From Theocolax elegans (lineage: Eukaryota > Arthropoda > Insecta > Hymenoptera > Cerocephalidae): a stretch of 64,000 nt of DNA. Position numbers and translations under genes: made by a program. The DNA lies in assembly GCA_026168455.1 (NCBI GenBank), contig CM047426.1, positions 41,153,313-41,217,312 of the forward strand, written 5' to 3'. Under the pieces are notes generated by a model. The model had not been told where the DNA came from. It worked only from the letters and a program-made list of their open reading frames with translations, and made no database searches. Below are positions 9,976 through 21,048 of the stretch, one piece after another. Numbering within the stretch: position 1 is the first letter of the stretch; the number at the start of each line of letters is the position of its first letter.

Positions 9976-10465
9976 TTCCGCCATGGTAACTTTAAATAAA
10001 AAATTTTAAGCTATTGTATAAGTAGAAAAAATATGGGAATAAGAATTAAAGATATTTATTTAATAGATTGCAATTTAAAAAGTGTGATTGGAATAAAATA
10101 CTTGCGAATATTGACACCTTCTTGGAAGGTGTTTTGATTTCAATACTTTCTATTGCAGAAATTTCTTTTATCGGATATTTACTTAGTTAATTCTTAATAA
10201 AAAAAATTAAGCTATTGTGTAAGTAGAAAAAAGAAGGGAATAAGAATTATAGATAACTTTTGTTCCAAATTTTTTTATATATGTCTACTCGAAAAACTTG
10301 AGTCAGAGCTATAGGGGAAAACGAAAGAGTGAGTGAGACACGCGTGATCTAGTTATTTTTACATTATTATCTTAAACGGTCATCTTTTATCTTACACGGT
10401 CGTCAATCATCTAATTTGCCGCGAATCGTGCGCGTAGCAGAACCTGTCAGTGACAATTATTGGTT

Positions 10466-10528
10466 ATGTTTAATGTTGATAATTTAAAAGTTTGTCAAAT
10501 TCTTGGTTTTGGACTACAGTTTTCACAG
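10466..10528 (+). pseudogene. Orphan copy of the LST8-like gene's first exon
   Basis: ATG 10466 opens 21 codons starting MFNVDNLKVC and ends at CAG|GTACAG (10528/10529), matching the exon at 5329-5267 in inverted orientation except in the codon before the last (TTG versus TCA). The promoter-like CpG sequence upstream is also copied. To the right the palindrome ends at about 10,675, and no LST8 exon follows on this strand, so this copy has no coding partner in view. Confidence 0.55.
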
Positions 10529-10892
10529 GTACAGTATAATAATTATTTAAATTTTTTATTTTTACTACATTTGTAAGTATCAAGATTTAAATAAAAATAG
10601 TAAAAAAAATTTAGGAAATGTTTATTAATTATTCGAATAAATTATTTTAGAGAAGTTAAAAATAATATAATTATTATAAAATTCAATAAAATGTTTCAAT
10701 AGCTTAGTGGTAAATTGTTTTATTCTAATTTTCTGTGAAATGTAAATCATTAGTATTAGTGCAAAAGTGACGCAAAAATAAAGTACTAAAAATTGGCTAT
10801 AATTACATACGATTTCATTAACTTAATTCATAATCATTTAATACAGTATTACACCCACTAAGCAAAAGTAAAACATTTTAAAACTTACTTAC

Positions 10893-11636
10893 AATCGCTT
10901 TTATGCATGACTCCTCTACTAATTTTTCAATGCTTGATCCAACGCGTCTTTCATATCTTTTTAAAGAATTACTGCCCACAACTGGTATATTTAGTGCAGA
11001 TATAAATGTATTGACAGCAGTTTCTCCCATTCCGGCGTTCAAGCATCCCTGAATATAAAAAGCTATATTATGTTTTTTCATTTTGTAAGCATAATAATAA
11101 TAATAATAATAATAATTTTAATAATAATAAAAATAATAATTTTACCTGTAGCTAATTTTAAATTAGAATCGTAGAAATATTTGTTACTTTTTGAGCTCGT
11201 TTCTGCAACAATTATATTCAAGCACATATGGCATTGTACTTTAATTTTACTGGCAATGCCTTGATGCTTTTCTTCCAAAAAAACTGTAATGAATCTGAGT
11301 ATTTGCAAACTTTGCACCACAAATCTTGCGCCAATTTATCCATTTCAACAACTCGCCTTCCATAGAATTTTTTGTAAGCAACGCTATCATAATTATTTTT
11401 ATTCTGTAAATATTATATATAATTTATTTAATTTATAAAAATGTATTAATTTATGTATTTTACTACAGTATGAACATAAAACTAACCTCACTTTTCTTCT
11501 GTTCGAGTTTATGAGTCTACCTTGCTTTTTCTCCCACTTGTTTTTTCTCAACAAAATTAAGTATTTGTTTTTGCTTTATTTTTTTTATAAATTGGCCTTT
11601 CCTTTTCCCTATTGTTGCACATGATTTTAATGCCAT
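10893..11636 (-). pseudogene. Broken Mutator-like transposase-related gene, three exon fragments
   Basis: Exon 1 (11636-11487) starts MALKSCATIGKRKGQF and has an in-frame TAG after 39 codons. Exon 2 (11403-11146) holds a Cys-pair segment (LWCKVCK, then VQCHMC after a one-base loss in a T-run). Exon 3 (11048-10893) reads GCLNAGMGETAVNTF, LNIPVV and KRYERRVG, then IEKLVEESC. The Cys-pair part followed by NTF..LNIP..KRrEReVG is the pattern I associate with Mutator-like transposase-domain proteins common in insect genomes. Splice sites are GT/AG throughout, and a further donor (GTAAGT) closes exon 3, so downstream exons are missing, apparently lost at the palindrome edge. The second intron contains an ATA microsatellite. 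The family assignment is by memory of the motif. Confidence 0.5.
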
Positions 11637-11639
11637 TTA

Positions 11640-12516
11640 TCATCGAACAAAATTATCGAGTACACTACCGGCTTATATACACAGTTGCGATGTTGCCATG
11701 CTTTTACTTTCAGTAACGAAACGAAAATTCCCGGCACATGCAGGTAAATAGAATTTTCAATATCGTGATGTATTTTAGCAATGTTATTGACTTTTCTACA
11801 TACATAAGTGGAATAAACTTGTTTAAACAAAAAATTAAGTTTCAAATAATATAAAATTATAATGCCCCTAACAGTGCTCTTAGCTTAGTACGGCATCACA
11901 CGTGGAAGCCACCTTAAAATAAAAATGATTGATATGTCAGACAAACGATCACATATAATTTTTTATGATGATATTATTTAGAATATTTTCAAATGAAGAA
12001 AATTTTATTGATGTCACTTACAAATCGCAACCTAATATACAAGATGTTGCATTATGGGACAAAAATAATTAAGTAAGTATGCATATTTTACATTAGGAGA
12101 GTAGTAATATTAAAGTCTTTGCTAATAACAATTTCTATACTGTTAATAAATATGTGTTGCTTTGCATCAATTTTGGAAATGTATGTTATCCAAGGGTTTA
12201 AGGGGGTTTCACAGTCACATAAAAATTCAAATTTCGCCCCACCAAATAGCAGACGAAGAAACATTTAATTTACTTATAACTATTAATAAAAACAAATTAT
12301 TGCAAAACGAGGAGTTATTTGCCCTCCGTTGTATAATTATCTATCATTTTACAAAGTTTCAAGTTATTATAACAAAATTTCGCAAAAAAATTCTTGAAAA
12401 GTATAAGAACATTACATTTTTAAATTGAAGAAAAATTTTATTTAACTGTTTGTAACAAGATTTGACAAATTTGAATGAAAGGCAAGATTGCAATAGTGTA
12501 TACATCGATACAATTC
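11640..12516. other. AT-rich region with one unsupported ORF
   Basis: An 88-codon open frame at 12,162-12,428 (starting MHQFWKCMLSKG) has plausible composition but no recognisable domain, splice partner or repeat copy. A shorter frame near 11,980-12,070 contains QPNIQDVALWDKNN. Both could be relics of one decayed gene. I cannot support a function. Confidence 0.25.
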
Positions 12517-12977
12517 AAGGGGATGTCGGCGCTATAGCCTCTGTCGAAAGCCGTTCGATCTCAAGGCTTCGAATGGCGCTGTAGTCAGGTGTCAATTTTT
12601 ACGATAAACGTACTTCAAACATAAATTATCAATTTTACAGCTACACAGAGCTATTAACAGATACTCTCCCCCCTTAGCTATGACTAAAATTAAGCTAATA
12701 TTGTAATATTACTCTTGACAGCAAATGTTTATTTTTTTAAAGAAATATGTAATACGTTGCGTGTAACATTACGGCAGATATATTTCTTTAAAAAAATAAA
12801 AAATAAAGATTTGCTGCCAAGAGTAATATTACAATTACCTTAATTTTAGTCGTAGCTAGGGGGGAAAGTGTCTCATAGTATATAAGTATGTTGTAATTTA
12901 TGTTTAAATTACGTTTATAGTTGAAATCGACACATGACTACAGCGCCATTCGAAGCCTCGAGCTCCGACATCCCCTT
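12517..12977. mobile_element. Fold-back element, about 460 bp
   Basis: The left end AAGGGGATGTCGG and right end CCGACATCCCCTT mirror each other, and the inverted similarity continues inward (GAATGGCGCTGTAGTCA against TGACTACAGCGCCATTC; TTAGCTATGACTAAAATTAA against its inverse). The centre is near 12,747. The arms have diverged by about a tenth and no coding is present. I see no clear target duplication. Confidence 0.75.
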
Positions 12978-13959
12978 AAAGTTAAATTTCAAACGAATGT
13001 GAGAGTTATGGGAACTCTAACACGAGTTATTAAATCTAATTTTTGTTACAAAAAATTATTGTTACAAAAGAGGGTCACAACTTAAATGAAATATTGTATT
13101 AAATTGATTTATTTTATATGAGAATAAGCTTTCAATTTTCAAAGAATTTTCCATTAATAGTTAGTGAATTTCTATTATCGTCGTAATTTGTAATTTTCAC
13201 CCTCCATTATTGAATTAGTAAATAGTAGATTGTCAAGGGTCAATAATAAATAAATAAATGAATATAATATTACAGCCTAAAGTGAGCTTCGTCGAATAAC
13301 ATTTGACACGAAATCAACGAGTATTTATACAAAAGCAAAGTAGGTGTGTATTTATACAAACTATACGTCATAGTTTGTGTACATTTGTCTCTAATTTAAA
13401 CTATATTCATAACAATTCTATATTGACGGTTTAAATATTGAGTATCTTCTATTCTGTTAATCGTCGAATTATGATGATTGACATGCAGCATTTCCGAAAT
13501 GAGTTTTTTTTATAGTAATATTCTTTATCTATTATTTTTGCATCTTCCCAGTTAAAATTGTGATTTTTATTGTTCTGATGTTCTTTTATTTCATTTTTTA
13601 GGCAGCGTTTTGTTTCTCCAATACAGTCGACTCTCGATTTAGGGCCGGGTATGGGGCTGTAGGGGTAGCCGATTCTAAGAAATCGACTGTCCCCACTCCT
13701 TGAACTTCTGCGTTCATCGTAATTAGTTTCTCTCGCTTGATTTAAGGCCGCTCACATCTAGTTACAATATTATGTCGATTTTAATTTCTTATTACATATA
13801 TGTATTTACGCAGTTTGCTTTGATTTCTTCAACGAGAACATATTAATATTTAGCTATCAAATACTGTGATAATAATATTAATATTTCAGGCGGCCCTATT
13901 TTAGGCGTGCGAAACGAAATGCTTGACTAGACACCTATCACTACCGGCATATTCGGCAG
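12978..13959. other. Non-coding; short inverted repeat resembling a pogo-type end
   Basis: No gene seen. At 13,623-13,690 ACAGTCGA and TCGACTGT form an imperfect inverted repeat. The left side, CAGTCGACTCTCG preceded by TA, resembles termini of pogo/Tigger-type Tc1-mariner elements. A C-run at about 13,960-13,973 marks the edge of the next element. Confidence 0.3.
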
Positions 13960-13982
13960 TCCCCCCCCCCCCCATTACTTCT

Positions 13983-16900
13983 TTATTCCCCATCTACCTC
14001 ATCTCCATCATTCACCCGGTTCACATTCACTCTCGCAATCATACTATCTCTCATTCTATACGCACGATTTACAAATTCATACATTTTATCATACGTGTCC
14101 TTCTCATTCAATACTTTACTCACATCCCATCCATTCCTCACTTTCACTACTACCATCCCGTCTAAATCCCTGAATCCTTCATACATTCAACACTCACATA
14201 ACACATGCAGCCAGTTCTCATTCCCATCCCACATGGACGTAACGGCGAGTCTCCCAGATTCCTCGAGTGAAGGATCTCATTGAGGCTCCCATGTCCCGTG
14301 AGGATGTAGCAAACCTTCAGACCTGGATCAAAATTTTTGACCAGGCCTGCAAATCTCACATTCTTTATCCATCCATACGTTACTCTTCCATTTTTGCAAT
14401 CATCCCACCTTCTCTACCATCATCACGGAGGCACGCCGAACAGTATCTGCATTGCCTCCGTGGAGACCGTTCTACACACTCGTTCACAGGCGTACAACAT
14501 CATTCTCTGACATCTATTCATCTCTGCACTCATTTTTTTCAGACTCATCAACCTATACCACACACACGCCCCATTCATAATTGCTAGTAACAATAAGCCC
14601 TTCATCATTACACTTACAACTCCCCTTCTCAATCCCCATTCACTCCTCAATACTCTTCTCAAAGTCCATATTGTACCAGCCACTCTCTTCCTCATACCTT
14701 GCACATGTATCCTAAATTCCATTCCCGCACTCATTTTTACCTCCAAGTACTTCACTTCATTCACAAATTTTATCTTCCTCTCATCACATTCGCTCAGTTT
14801 CACATGTACAACCCGGTTAGCCATTCGTATATCCCCTCTTAAGACCATGCATGCCGTTTTACTTTCCGAAACTTCCACACCTACATTCATACCCCATTCA
14901 AAAATCACTTTCATTACTTCAGACATTCCTTCCTCTAATCCGCGCCTCGTATCTGCACCCACCACATACACCAAATCATCCGCATATGCACATACTCTTA
15001 CGCCCAACTCACCCAGCCTGTCCAATAACCCATTTATACAGAGGTTCCACACAGTAGGTCCAGCAATAGAGCCCTGTGGGGAAAATCTTTGTACCTCAAT
15101 CGAGACCTCATCCAGCCCATTACACATGCATGCATTCCGCTTCCTAAAATAATCTTCCCATACACGCATCTCCTTTCCCTCACACCCATATTCTCGCAGA
15201 CATTCCAGAATCACACCCCATCTCAGGTAATCAAATGCGCCCTTAAAATCCACGAACCCTCCCGCGACATACTTACCTGTACATTCATCCACCATTCGTA
15301 TCAAATACATCCATGCATCGTACGTACTTTTCCCTTCCTTAAACCCATACTGGCATTCATTCCATTTCCCTTTCATACGTTCATTCAACCTTTCCACCAA
15401 CATTCTTTCCATGACCTTACCCAGACCACTGAGCAGGCTAATTGGCCTGTATGACCTAGGTTCGGTCCTATCCTTGTCGGGTCCCTTTAAAAGGGCCACC
15501 ATCCTAGCCTTCTTCCATTCCTTCGGAAACACACCCTCTCTCAAACATCCGTTATACATATCTTTCATATACTCCGGCACACACTTCCAAACTCTCCTAA
15601 TCATATCATTCGTCACGCCATCCAAACCGGGTGCTTTACCCATCCTCATTTTAACAATTCCGATTCGCAGCTCACATCCATCGAACTCGTTCTCTCCTAC
15701 ATCCAGCGGCGCATCCTCCCCAAGTCCCAACAAAGCCTGGTCCCTAGGAAAGAACTCGCCCACCAGGACGTTTGCACTTTCAGTCCAATTCTTCGTCCAT
15801 CCACCATTCATTCGTAATCCAGCCAAGCCATTCACACCACCTTTCCCCATGCATACTCTATACACACCCCCCCACGGATCCCCGTTATTCCCCGCCCTTA
15901 CAAACCCTCTCCAGTTCTCATTTTTTGCTTCCTTCATCATTCGCTTATACTCCCGCACGCATACTTTCCACTCATTCCATTTCACTCTCTCTCTATCCCC
16001 CGTCCTCCTTCTTTCCTTCTGGTACGCCTTCCGCTTCCTTCGCACTTCCCTTTGCTTCTCCTTCAACTCCTCTGTCCACCACACAATATTCCTCCTCACA
16101 CGTATTCCCTTCACCTTCTCCATGCACACATCATTTGCATCATATATCCATTCATACATCACTCTTACTTTATCCCCCGCAGACAGATTACAGTACCTAA
16201 CATATCCATAATCCGCTGCGTAACCCTCGATCACATTCATATACAACATCCAGTCACACTTCCTTGCATTCCACTTTCTTACCTCCGCATTCATTCTCTC
16301 CTCTGTCTCTCCATCCTTCAAGACAATGACAATGACAATGGGGTTGTGGTCACTCACTCCCAGCTCTTCCACAACCCTCCACTCAACCTGATATCTTTCC
16401 CCTCCCGCCATTGCCGTTACATCTATATCACTATCCCCTCTAGCACCACTAAAAGTGAATGCTGTAGTAGGGACATTTAGCACCTCCACATTGCTATTCT
16501 GCAGCCATTCCTCCACAATTTCTCCCATTCTCACACTATTCCTCGTCCTACCCATATTCTTACTATGCCACAACCCCGAAGTCCCGTTTGCATCCATCCC
16601 AATCAACACACACTTACCATCCACTACCCTCATGACCTCACTCAAACATCGCATACCGGCACGCACATCCCCATTCGGTCTACAATAAAGGGAGACCATG
16701 TATATCTCCCCTATTGCTCCTTTCGTCCACACACTTACACCTTCCTCAAACTCACACTCATTCATAACCATGCATTCCAAATTCCGATCGAATACAGCCA
16801 CCTCCACCCTTACTCAAGAACGTTCTCGTCCCCGCTGGTAAACCCCTCACTCCCCCAAGTGCACAGAAAGGTTCCTGTAATAGGCAGACCTGTATGCCCC

Positions 16901-17012
16901 GCCTCAGCCCAAACTCACCCATATCACTCATCGCACCATACGCCCTCTGACAGTTTAGCTGCAGTATCCGCACCTCTCCATCCATCGTCTTTACAATCCT
17001 TTCAGTTTCCAT
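13983..17012 (-). pseudogene. R1-like ORF2: endonuclease + reverse transcriptase
   Basis: A first frame (17,012-16,758) has ILQLNCQRAYGAM and CLLQEPF of an APE-type endonuclease. A frameshift leads into the long 16,807-14,423 frame. That frame contains VLIGMDANGTSGLWH and GVSDHNPI (the endonuclease catalytic loops), an RT region with SYRPISLLSGLGKVMERM, QYGFKEGKSTYDAW, FVDFKGAFDYLRW, QRFSPQGSIAGPTVWN and the catalytic CAYADDLVY, and a C-terminal segment. Two more shifted frames (14,359-14,162 and 14,186-13,983) continue the tail, with LTGHGSLN matching the region before the Cys/His motif of R1-clade proteins. The YADD box is intact. The enzyme would nick target DNA and copy the element RNA. 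Confidence 0.8.
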
Positions 17013-17111
17013 TATCTATCCTTTTCCTTAACATTACCAGCCTCCTCTGATATTCTGGGCAGGCCTGCGCCATGGAGGAGTGTCCTGATGGTAATTTCCT
17101 CCGCCTACAGT

Positions 17112-18682
17112 TCACACATTCTTCCTTCTCCCTACATCCTGCCGCCATATGCCTTCCTTCCAGCACAGCCTTTCCGCCTTACAATCCTTCAGTCTATGGT
17201 CCAAGCTCATATAATTATGACATCTCGGTAACCTTTCCCATACAGCCACTCTAAAAGAACGCCACTCCATATATAGCCTCCTCTCCTTCATCAACCCTTC
17301 TTTACACTTCCACGGACACTCTACTACCACATTCACCAAACCTGATCCAGCCTTCCCGAACCTTTGTACTACCCTTATCCTCGACCTTACATCCTCAACA
17401 CGCCGCTGACCAACTATACCGCGCTCCGTCATTCCCATGACACCCTGAAGAAGACGATCATCCGCCATCTCTACGGGAACGTCATAGATAACCACACGGG
17501 GGTCCAATCTTTTTGGTTCTTCGACTCTCAAACCAACCCTACCAAATTCCGCACATCCTGTTAATACCTGCCGATCCCTCTCACTCACCGTTTCAATAAC
17601 CACACCACCCCCTCTTACCGGTCTTACAGTCCTAACTCTCACATCCGCGTCCTTAGATACCTGCTCATCCAACCTTTTCCTAACCTCTCTGTTCTAATTC
17701 ATCTTCCTCCTCAACACACCCATCTCAGACATCACGCTCTCCACAATTCTATCCGTATTTCTACTTGGCCTAGCTATCTCTTCCTTAACACTTTCCAAAC
17801 CCTTCTTCATCTCATCACTCACATGCTGTTCCATTTCTTTCAGTCCACCATCAAGCCGCTCATACACCTCAACCTTACCCCTCAATCTCTTATTATCCGC
17901 CACTAATCGCATCAATATCTCCTCGTACCTACTAGCCTGGTCTACAATCCTGTCACACATCGACTTCGTGACCTTGTTTGCATCATTAAAAATGAGAGCA
18001 CGCAAGCCACGAGTCGCCTCCTTCATCTCGCCAACATAATCCGTCCTGTATTCCACCTCATTCATCCTATGCTCCGCCTCATTTATTTCCATATCCTCAC
18101 AGCTATTTCCAGCCTTTCCGTCTCGTAAAAGTCTTTATTCCCTCCCTTAGTTCTATCCTGCCCGTTCTCTCTTTTCTTGCTATCCTCACTCCTAGATCTT
18201 CGCATTTTCTTTGCTCGCATCTCTTTCTCCTTCATCTGCCTCTCTTTTTCCTTCAACTGCCTCTCTTTTTCCTTCAACTGCCTCTTCTTTTCCTTCATCT
18301 GCCTCTATTTTTCCTTCTCCATATCCTTCTTCCCACTACCGGTTTTCTTCTCTTCCTTCCTTCCCTGCATGCCTTTCTTGAGAGCCTCCTCCGTTTCCTT
18401 CCTCCTCCCTTCTGTCTCTTCCCTTTTCAGCGCTTTCTCCGCAACTTTCTCGACCGCTGTCTTCTTATCCAAAGGTGACCTAGACCTATCGAGAAGACTC
18501 CCGACCGACCGTCGCCATTCGCCTTCTCCACTCCTAGACTCCTCACTCTCACTTCCACCCTCCTCGCTACCCTCCATCTTTCTCATCGTAATATTTTTTA
18601 AGTAATTAGTCATTATATCGGGTTGGCATCGCCGGCAGCCGCTGGTCCCCCCGACTGGATCTACAGTCATAGAGCTAGGCAA
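17112..18682 (-). pseudogene. R1-like ORF1 (gag-like), broken
   Basis: Four frame segments in order on the minus strand: an acidic/basic Ser-Glu-rich N-terminus (18,682-18,305), a repeated KEKERQ-type Lys/Glu coiled stretch (18,298-18,083), a heptad-like region (18,092-17,694), and a C-terminal nucleic-acid-binding part (17,672-17,112) with VVIYDVPVEMADD and a Cys/His tail (RCHNYMSLDHRLKDC). That layout fits the RNA-binding ORF1 of R1-clade elements. The imperfect codon repeats near 18,240-18,300 could be replication slippage. Confidence 0.65.
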
Positions 18683-19094
18683 GGGGGCCAGAGACGTTCA
18701 GGAGACGCCCATAATACAAAGTCGAAATACATGGTCGACCGTGGACTACGACCTACCACGGCAAGGCTAGTACCACATGCGGCTGCCATAGCCCGCACGG
18801 GGTGGTGCGCTCGGGACCCAACATCCCCTGGGCCATGCACCCCATCGCCACGCACCAGAACTTAGGGTTGGGGGGGGATTATAGAGCCCCACTCGCGGCT
18901 GGCCGGTTAAGGCAACGTACCCCCACCACGCCTTGTGGGGGTTGTTGGAGCCGCCCCAGAGGGCTACGGTATGAAGGTGGACGGCGCTCATCCACCCCCA
19001 GCTCAGGTACCCCGGGTTCGCCAATACCCGTCGGTGATCCCTGAAAGCCACCCGGCACCGGATGACCCAGAATACCACCGCCCTGGGGGCAAAT

Positions 19095-19736
19095 AACGAT
19101 AACAATACACCAATTGATCCTTCTCAAGACATTGACAATGAGGATCAAAATTCAAATGAGGAAAACACTTCGAAAACAGATACGCAAATAGATTTTAAAT
19201 TTAATGGGACTACTTTTTTCAAACAACCTATTATAAAAGAATTTATTAAACAAGACAAAAACCTGCGTCTCCAAGCACAATCACTGTATCCACGGAAGAA
19301 AATAGCAAAGAAAAGACAAAATTGAAAACTAGTAATAAATTAAAAAAACAAGAAGCCAAAAAGAAAAAAAACTAAATAATGCAAAAGATCCACCTAACTA
19401 CCTACAAACTGAAATCTACACTGCTGTTGAACAAATTCCTCCGGATAAGACTTCTACTTTCTTACTAACTAAACAAGAATTGTACTCTTTTTTGGAAGAC
19501 TCATATAAATATAAATACAGTGAAATTTATAACTTAGCACATAAATACGTCGAAAACAACAACGAAGCATTGGCAGTCATACTACAAGAAGCTTACACAT
19601 ATATCAATCAAAAAGATATTAAGACTAGCATTACACGTATAGTCAACCAACTTCTACATTCAAATATGACACCTGACCAAACACGGAAGACTCTTCTAAT
19701 ATTGAAAGTCAAGAAGATTAAATTATGCGTTTAAGT
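19095..19736 (+). pseudogene. I-like ORF1 remnants
   Basis: An Asn/Asp-rich frame (to 19,325) is followed after a frameshift by a segment at 19,480-19,734 reading FLEDSYKYKYSEIYNLA and TSITRIVNQLLHSNMTPDQ. No zinc knuckles survive. I assign this to ORF1 by its position upstream of the endonuclease. Confidence 0.5.
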
Positions 19737-19801
19737 TTAAGTATTAGTTCAAATTATAATTAAATTAAAGTAAGTATAAATATATAAAAAACAAATGGAT
19801 A

Positions 19802-20740
19802 ATAACGATGTGCAAGGTATCAACGATATAACACTACTAACTAAATTGCGTATTCTATATTGGAATCCGCGCAGCGTACGTAACAAAAAAGAGGAAATTT
19901 CTAAAATTATTCAGGATTTACACATCTAGTTTGGGTTGAATCTTGGTTGCAAACAGAAGATAAATTTGTATTTTCTAGTTTTAACACTTTTAGAAAAGAC
20001 AGGGATTATGGTAACGGTGGTGGAATAGTTTTTTTAATACGTAAAACACTTTACTATAATGAAATTAAAAATTTGTTAAACGATAGATACGAAACTGAAT
20101 CATGTGGTATTGAAATTTCTAATATTAAAGAACCTATTACTATACTAGCGTGTTATAAGCCCCCTCATATTTCTCTAAGTAAAAATGAATGGAATTTATA
20201 ATGAGTAATGTAAAAATCAAATCAAAAAATATTTACCTTGGCGATTTCAATTCACATAATGTGATGTGGAATTGTTCTACCACTGACGTAAACGGATAAA
20301 AATTACAAGAACAAGTTGAAAAATTTGATTTACATTATAAAATTTGACATAATTCAGACACGTACACTCGGATTAATATATTAACTAATCATAAGTCGAA
20401 TATAGATTTGGTATTTTCTACTACGAATATCGCTCATATGCTAAAGATTAAAGTTGCTAATGATTCGCTGGGATCAGATCATTTCCCCATTTATATCGAC
20501 TTAGGTGCGGACAAATATGTATATTATAAACAAACCTTTAAAATTCAATCTAAACGAACTAATTGGAATCGGGTCATTGAAACACTTGACGAAGAATATG
20601 ATAGATTTTTGAATATAGAATACGACGATCTCCCTCCCATCGAAAAATATAATTTTTATATCAAAACATTAAAAGCTGCGGTAGAAAAAGGTACTTCTAT
20701 AAGAAAATTTATCGATAAAAAAAATATAGAAACCCGGTAG
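19802..20740 (+). pseudogene. I-like endonuclease domain, fragmented
   Basis: Pieces in successive frames: LRILYWNPRSVRNKKEEI (about 19,845-19,905), a stop, then VWVESWLQTED and GNGGGIVFLIRK. The phrase IYLGDFNSHNVMWN lies near 20,232. LGSDHFPIYIDLG is at about 20,467-20,505. These are the order and motifs of APE-type endonucleases of LINEs. Confidence 0.7.
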
Positions 20741-21048
20741 CTTGGTGGGATGAAGATTATAATCGAATTAAGCGAAAACGACAGGCTGCTTTTAAAAAAG
20801 CACAATATACTAATAACATAGCAGATATAATAGAATATAAAAGACTCAAAGCTGTAGTTAAACATATATTTAAAAGTAAAAAATTTGAATCATTACAAAA
20901 GTTTGCCGAAACAGTTAATTTTAATACAAAATTAAAACATACTTGGAACACTTCCAAAATAATAAAAAACAATTGGATAAAAATTAAATCTAACAGTTGC
21001 AATAATTATACATAAAAAAAAGACAACATTGATAGATCGCTTACTAAC

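Larger units (their letters stand above)
8306..9986. mobile_element. Non-autonomous TIR element with TGTACA arrays, TA target duplication
   Basis: The left end reads CCCTGGCGGAAGTATTC and the right end is the complement of CCATGGCGGAAGTATTC. TA flanks both sides (8304-8305, 9987-9988). The element interrupts the right palindrome arm; removing it restores arm symmetry. Just inside each end are arrays of a 10-bp unit (AAATGTACAG or its complement), with an inversion point marked by the phrase ATCAGTTTTTAGAC. The middle holds AG-rich and GATAAT microsatellites and a TATA-like box near 9070, but no transposase. A 2-bp TA duplication points to Tc1/mariner-type mobilisation, though the termini are not ones I can assign. 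Confidence 0.75.
5120..10675. repeat. Giant palindrome, arms about 1.65 kb
   Basis: The left arm (5120-6808) is matched in reverse complement by 7354-8305 plus 9987-10675. The right arm is split by the TIR element at 8306-9986. The spacer is 6809-7353. Arms differ by scattered substitutions, small indels and an extra block of about 54 bp near 5810. Within each arm a 230-bp segment is also repeated in direct orientation (about 5515-5750 and 5920-6155). Each arm carries a 56-codon ORF, a series of constant-flank/variable-core cassettes, and a promoter-like stretch with the first exon of the LST8-like gene. No transposase is present. A transcript through the unit would fold into a long hairpin RNA. 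Confidence 0.85.
13960..19088 (-). mobile_element. Decayed R1-like non-LTR retrotransposon
   Basis: Read on the minus strand: a GC-rich 5' region (19,088-18,683), ORF1 (18,682-17,112), ORF2 with endonuclease and reverse transcriptase (17,012-13,983), then a very short 3' end and a G-run. The composition shifts sharply at about 19,088, where the AT-rich I-like element begins on the other strand. The sense strand is purine-rich throughout, unlike its neighbours. Multiple frameshifts and stops in both ORFs make it inactive. There is no rRNA target flanking it, so it is not in the classical R1 site. Confidence 0.8.

Noticed and set aside
14267..17050. Long plus-strand open frames rich in Ser, Pro, His and Thr
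   Set aside because: They lie opposite the R1-like ORF2; the purine-rich sense strand leaves the other strand poor in stop codons. RT motifs show the minus strand is the coding one.
18177..18605. Plus-strand frame of Phe/Ser/Leu repeats looking like a membrane protein
   Set aside because: Antisense of the Lys/Glu-rich repeats of the R1-like ORF1.
13983..19088. True R1 insertion in 28S rDNA
   Set aside because: No rRNA sequence on either side; the flanks are AT-rich DNA and another LINE.
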